Source of the DNA: an uncultured Odoribacter sp.
GTDB lineage: Bacteria > Bacteroidota > Bacteroidia > Bacteroidales > Marinifilaceae
DNA: 19,353 nucleotides
Reading direction: 5' to 3'
Assembly: GCA_900544025.1 (NCBI GenBank)
Contig: UQTM01000062.1
Coordinates: forward strand, 1-19,353
A program made the translations under genes and the position numbers. The notes below the pieces were generated by a model. It had not been told where the DNA came from and searched no databases. It worked only from the letters and a program-made list of their open reading frames with translations. Shown here one piece after another: positions 16,225-19,353 of this stretch (positions within the stretch are counted from its first letter, which is position 1; each line of letters begins with the position of its first letter).

Positions 16225-16273
16225 TAGAAAAACACTTAGATTTCCAGGGCTTCTTTCCGGCTATCGTTCTCGA

Positions 16274-17446
16274 TTATTTCGTTCTTCTTTCCATCGCTTC
16301 CAGAAAATAGTAATCGGCATACACCAGCGGCTCGTCGATTTCCGATCCGTGAGGAATGCTTCCCACGGAATGCATCAGGATAAAATTCCCGTTCTCTCCC
16401 GGCTTAGCCGTATAAGCGGGAGACGACAGGCTTTTCATGATCAGGTCCGCCGTTTTCCGGTAATTATTTTTTGAATAATCGTTCAATTCATACAAAGCCG
16501 ATGCTATGATCGCCGCAGCCGACGCATCGCGCGGCTCGTTCGGAATATTGGGAGCGTCGAAATCCCAATAAGGCACTAAATCTTCCGGCATACGGGGATG
16601 CGAAAACAGGTAAGCGGCGATTTTCTCCGCCTGCTCCAGGTAAGCCTTATTCTTCGTATAGCGGTAACAAACCGTATAGCCGTACAACGCCCAGGCCTGC
16701 CCGCGTGCCCAGGCCGATTCGTGAGCGTATCCCTGTGCCGTATGGCGGTGAAGCACCTTGCCCGTCTCCGGGTCGTAATCCACCACGTGATAGCTACTGT
16801 TATCCGGACGGAAATGATATTTCAGCGTCTGGTCGGCATGGGATACCGCAATCTTATAAAACGAAGAATCCCCGCTCAAAGCCGTAGCTTCGAACAGCAA
16901 TTCCAGATTCATCATATTATCGATAATCACCGGACAAGTCCATCCGCGCTTCGCCTGCCAGCCTCCCGTCACATTCCACGACTGGATGATCCCCGCTCCG
17001 GGACGGAAACGGGTGGACAGCGATTTGGCCGCCTGGACGATCACCGGTTTATACGCTTCCTTATCGGCAAAACGCAAACCGTTCCCGTAACTGCACTGAA
17101 TCATAAACCCGATATCGTGATGCCAGGTCAGGTATTGGATTTTATCCAACGCCTCCGTATATTTCTCCGCCTCCTTCTTCCACTCCTCTTTTCCGGTCAG
17201 TTTATACAGATACCACAAACTTCCGGGGAAAAATCCGCTTGTCCAGTCCTGGAACGAAGTATAACGGATCTTACCGTCCTTCGTCGTCCGGGGACTTAAA
17301 ATCTTCCCGCTTTCCTCCATCACATCGATCATTCGTTGCACCTGTTGCTCGGCAAAAGGCAAATCTTTCTTAACCAACTGCTTTTTAATCGAACTGCCAC
17401 TCGCCAGAAACGGCAACAAAATCAATAAACTCAAAATTCTTACCAT
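16274..17446 (-). CDS. GH88 unsaturated glucuronyl hydrolase
   Basis: 390 residues, (alpha/alpha)6 barrel. It hydrolyses the 4,5-unsaturated uronic acid left at the non-reducing end after lyase cleavage, acting by hydration of the double bond. The two catalytic aspartates known from Bacillus UGL (Asp88 and Asp149) correspond to Asp111 in WHHDIGFM and Asp176 in IIDNMMNLELL. Other family blocks seen are QDWTSGFFPG (66-75), YAHESAWARGQAWALYGY and WDFDAP. A short hydrophobic leader (residues 3-17) suggests export to the periplasm. It starts 37 bases after the heparinase II/III-type lyase, so the two are very likely co-transcribed and sequential in the pathway. Its presence is strong evidence that the substrate contains uronic acid cleaved by elimination. 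GH105 is less likely given the HHDIGFM block. Confidence 0.93.
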   Translation of the reverse strand: MVRILSLLILLPFLASGSSIKKQLVKKDLPFAEQQVQRMIDVMEESGKILSPRTTKDGKIRYTSFQDWTSGFFPGSLWYLYKLTGKEEWKKEAEKYTEALDKIQYLTWHHDIGFMIQCSYGNGLRFADKEAYKPVIVQAAKSLSTRFRPGAGIIQSWNVTGGWQAKRGWTCPVIIDNMMNLELLFEATALSGDSSFYKIAVSHADQTLKYHFRPDNSSYHVVDYDPETGKVLHRHTAQGYAHESAWARGQAWALYGYTVCYRYTKNKAYLEQAEKIAAYLFSHPRMPEDLVPYWDFDAPNIPNEPRDASAAAIIASALYELNDYSKNNYRKTADLIMKSLSSPAYTAKPGENGNFILMHSVGSIPHGSEIDEPLVYADYYFLEAMERRTK

Positions 17447-17483
17447 ACGTCGTTTGTTATCTGATTTTTAATTAATAATTCCT

Positions 17484-19353
17484 TCAACGAAACTTCACCG
17501 CCGTTTTTCCCTGTACCTGCGGATTTTTTACTTTCAGGCTCACCCGCACCAGCTTGTCGCCCCACACCCTTTGCAGCCTCCGGTCTTCCATGACCTTATC
17601 TTCCTGGCTGAACTGCAACGCTTTCGGATCGTAAGTCATCGTGATCTTCCGATCTTTATCCGTAAATTCCACCACACCCGGCTTCACCTCGTTCACGGCA
17701 CAGCAAGTGAGATAATGGAACACGAAATCGCCTTCCACCGCCTTCACCCGGTAATCGTCCGCCACCGTCAGCCCGTGTCCCCGGTCGAAAGTATAGGTAC
17801 GCAGCCACTTTTCGCATTTTGCTTTCTCCGGATAAGCCGGGGCGATATCCAGCGAGAACACCATCTTCCGCCCGTTATCGCGGAACTGTACATCCCGCCC
17901 CCGGTATTTCGTGCCGAAAGCCTCCATCTGCCCGTTCACCACAGGCAGGTTGTGCCAGCCCGACTGCATCGTCCAAATATCGTAACGGCGGCCACTGAAC
18001 GTTTGCGCCGTGTAAGTTCCCACTCCCGCATCCACCAGCATGGGCTTCCCGTCGCGGTACAGCACAAAAGAGCCTACATCGTTGTGGTTATGGCTCTCAT
18101 TGTTAAAGCCTCCCTTGGCGGCAAAGAACAACCCTTTGTTCGTCCCGGCCTTATCCCTCGCCACAGCCACCTGCACCCCGTCGAGCCACACGCTTTTATA
18201 ATACGGCGCTTTGCCTTCCGCTTTCAGAAACTCGTCATACATTTTCAAATTGGCCAGCTTCATCGTGATCGATCCCTGCAACGGATTCTGTGCCACTCCC
18301 GACAATCCGCCCATATAGCGTCCGAACTGCATCAGCTCCGCATCCCCGCAATTCTTTCCGTAACGGTAAATAACAGTAGGAAGACTGTACCCGGTGGCCG
18401 AAGCATCCGCAAAATTCACAAAATAATTGTTATCGATATGGGTGCGGGCGATATACCGCCCCATCTCCCGGATCAACGGCTCTTTAAACAAATCGATTTC
18501 GCCTCCCGTCACCTCTTTCAGCACCTCCAGGTATTCCATCAGCTTGCCGGGCGCATGATCCCAATAAGAAGGCCCTTCCTCGCACCCGCCGTCCGATTTA
18601 TAATAATTGATAAAACGGTCCACCGAGCGCATCCCTTTTTTCACGATCTCCGTCCGTACGGCGGGATCGTCCTCGATCAGCAGGCAGGTCATCAGCACAT
18701 TAAAATTACACCAAATATTCCAGTTATTCACAAAATTACTCCGAAAACCTTGCCACCACATATCGTCGCGCTGAGCGAAAGGCTCTAACGTACGGCGGGT
18801 AACCTCATATTTAATCCGTTCGGCAATGATCGGCGACACCTTATCGAAATTCTTTTTGAAAAAATAATACGTCCACGACATCAGCGTGCTGGTTTCCCCG
18901 GAACTCAGGTCGATAATAATATCTTTAAAATCGGGAACTCCGGCCCTGCGCTTCTGATTCGCCAAATGAGCCGTCCCCACCCACGTACTCCGTTCACACA
19001 ACGCCCAGGCATTGTCGATGATCGCATCCATAAAACGTCCCTTTCCTTCCAGCAGCTCACCCATCACAAGGGTTTCCAACTGGCGGTTCTGCGCTCCCTG
19101 CAAACCGTCGCAATGTGCCCGGTCGCCGATACGCACAAACTCCAGATACGCAGTCAGCGGAATAGAAGCGGGAGCTTTCTCCATCGCCCGCTCTGCCGCT
19201 TTCACAGCCTTTTCCCTCACTTCCGCCGGAACGGCCTCCCAGAAAGCGCGGTCTTCATAAGCAGCGTAAGGAACATAAGCTTTTTCCAGATATTCCCCGA
19301 TATTTACCTTTTCCAGGCTTTTCTGCAAAAGGTTTCTTTTTTCCTGCGCCCCG
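17484..19353 (-). CDS. Heparinase II/III-fold polysaccharide lyase (PL33/PL37/PL21-like), 5' end outside window
   Basis: The frame is open from the stop at 17484 to the right edge (about 622 codons). A TTG at 19326-19328 could be read as a start, but the frame continues upstream as GAQEKRNLLQKSLEK, where AQ|E is a typical signal-peptide junction; so the true start and most of the signal peptide lie outside. The N-terminal two thirds is an alpha-barrel with NNWNIWCNFN and CEEGPSYWDHAPGK, and the C-terminal third is a beta-sandwich beginning near ESHNHNDVGSFVLY and DAGVGTYT, the Hepar_II_III region. In this superfamily Tyr and His act as base and acid, and the HNHND histidines sit at the active or metal site. 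It would cleave a uronic-acid glycan at an internal or terminal site; the family number and substrate (heparan, chondroitin, hyaluronan or other) are not certain. It heads the visible gene string, 37 bases before GH88. Confidence 0.85.
   Translation of the reverse strand, partial: GAQEKRNLLQKSLEKVNIGEYLEKAYVPYAAYEDRAFWEAVPAEVREKAVKAAERAMEKAPASIPLTAYLEFVRIGDRAHCDGLQGAQNRQLETLVMGELLEGKGRFMDAIIDNAWALCERSTWVGTAHLANQKRRAGVPDFKDIIIDLSSGETSTLMSWTYYFFKKNFDKVSPIIAERIKYEVTRRTLEPFAQRDDMWWQGFRSNFVNNWNIWCNFNVLMTCLLIEDDPAVRTEIVKKGMRSVDRFINYYKSDGGCEEGPSYWDHAPGKLMEYLEVLKEVTGGEIDLFKEPLIREMGRYIARTHIDNNYFVNFADASATGYSLPTVIYRYGKNCGDAELMQFGRYMGGLSGVAQNPLQGSITMKLANLKMYDEFLKAEGKAPYYKSVWLDGVQVAVARDKAGTNKGLFFAAKGGFNNESHNHNDVGSFVLYRDGKPMLVDAGVGTYTAQTFSGRRYDIWTMQSGWHNLPVVNGQMEAFGTKYRGRDVQFRDNGRKMVFSLDIAPAYPEKAKCEKWLRTYTFDRGHGLTVADDYRVKAVEGDFVFHYLTCCAVNEVKPGVVEFTDKDRKITMTYDPKALQFSQEDKVMEDRRLQRVWGDKLVRVSLKVKNPQVQGKTAVKFR

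Noticed and set aside
19326..19328. TTG as the start codon of the right-edge lyase
   Set aside because: The frame stays open to the window edge and encodes an AQ|EK signal-peptide junction upstream of the TTG, so the real start lies outside.
1..19353. CRISPR arrays, tRNA or rRNA genes
   Set aside because: No regularly spaced short repeats, no cloverleaf-like or rRNA-like segments were seen; nearly all of the window is protein-coding.

Overview
The window looks like one strand of a polysaccharide-utilisation locus (PUL) from an anaerobic, fairly GC-rich member of the Bacteroidales. All twelve genes lie on the minus strand, so transcription runs right to left. Nearly every product has an export signal, and several show the Bacteroidetes-type ...AQ|E/K/N cleavage site. 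Both sulfatases are of the serine type, which are matured by the oxygen-sensitive anSME enzyme in anaerobes. One promoter-like site fits the Bacteroides TTTG / TAnnTTTG consensus. I cannot name the species; the GC content (sampled lines 50-65%) would suit genera such as Alistipes or Parabacteroides, but this is a guess.

Layout in transcription order. At the right edge is a 5'-truncated heparinase II/III-fold polysaccharide lyase (17484 to beyond 19353). It is followed by a GH88 unsaturated glucuronyl hydrolase (16274-17446), an unusually AT-rich GH29 alpha-L-fucosidase with its own likely promoter (14731-16143), a three-domain GH3 beta-glycosidase (12213-14645), and a serine-type S1 sulfatase (10635-12140). 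Next come two tandem DUF2264 (GH154-like, probable beta-glucuronidase) genes (9403-10614 and 8074-9285), a 323-base purine-rich spacer, a GH95-like lipoprotein (5564-7750), an M60-family zinc metalloprotease (4019-5458), a second serine-type sulfatase (2485-3981), a PL8 lyase (225-2393), and the first 66 codons of an unrecognised secreted protein running off the left edge.

How the parts fit (inference): two lyases of unrelated folds would cut a uronic-acid-containing chain by beta-elimination. GH88 would remove the unsaturated uronate left at the new ends. The DUF2264 pair could remove saturated glucuronate, the sulfatases would remove sulfate esters, GH29 and perhaps the GH95-like protein would remove fucose or a related sugar, GH3 would remove a beta-linked sugar, and the M60 protease would cut the protein carrier. 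The likely target is a sulfated, fucose-decorated, glycosaminoglycan-like glycan attached to protein. No SusC/SusD pair, sensor-regulator, transporter or anSME gene is in the window, so the locus must extend beyond it or be served from elsewhere.

The strongest unusual signals are a sharply bounded 875-bp perfectly identical block shared by the two DUF2264 genes, with about 14% divergence immediately beside it (a gene-conversion signature), and the compositional island formed by the GH29 gene.
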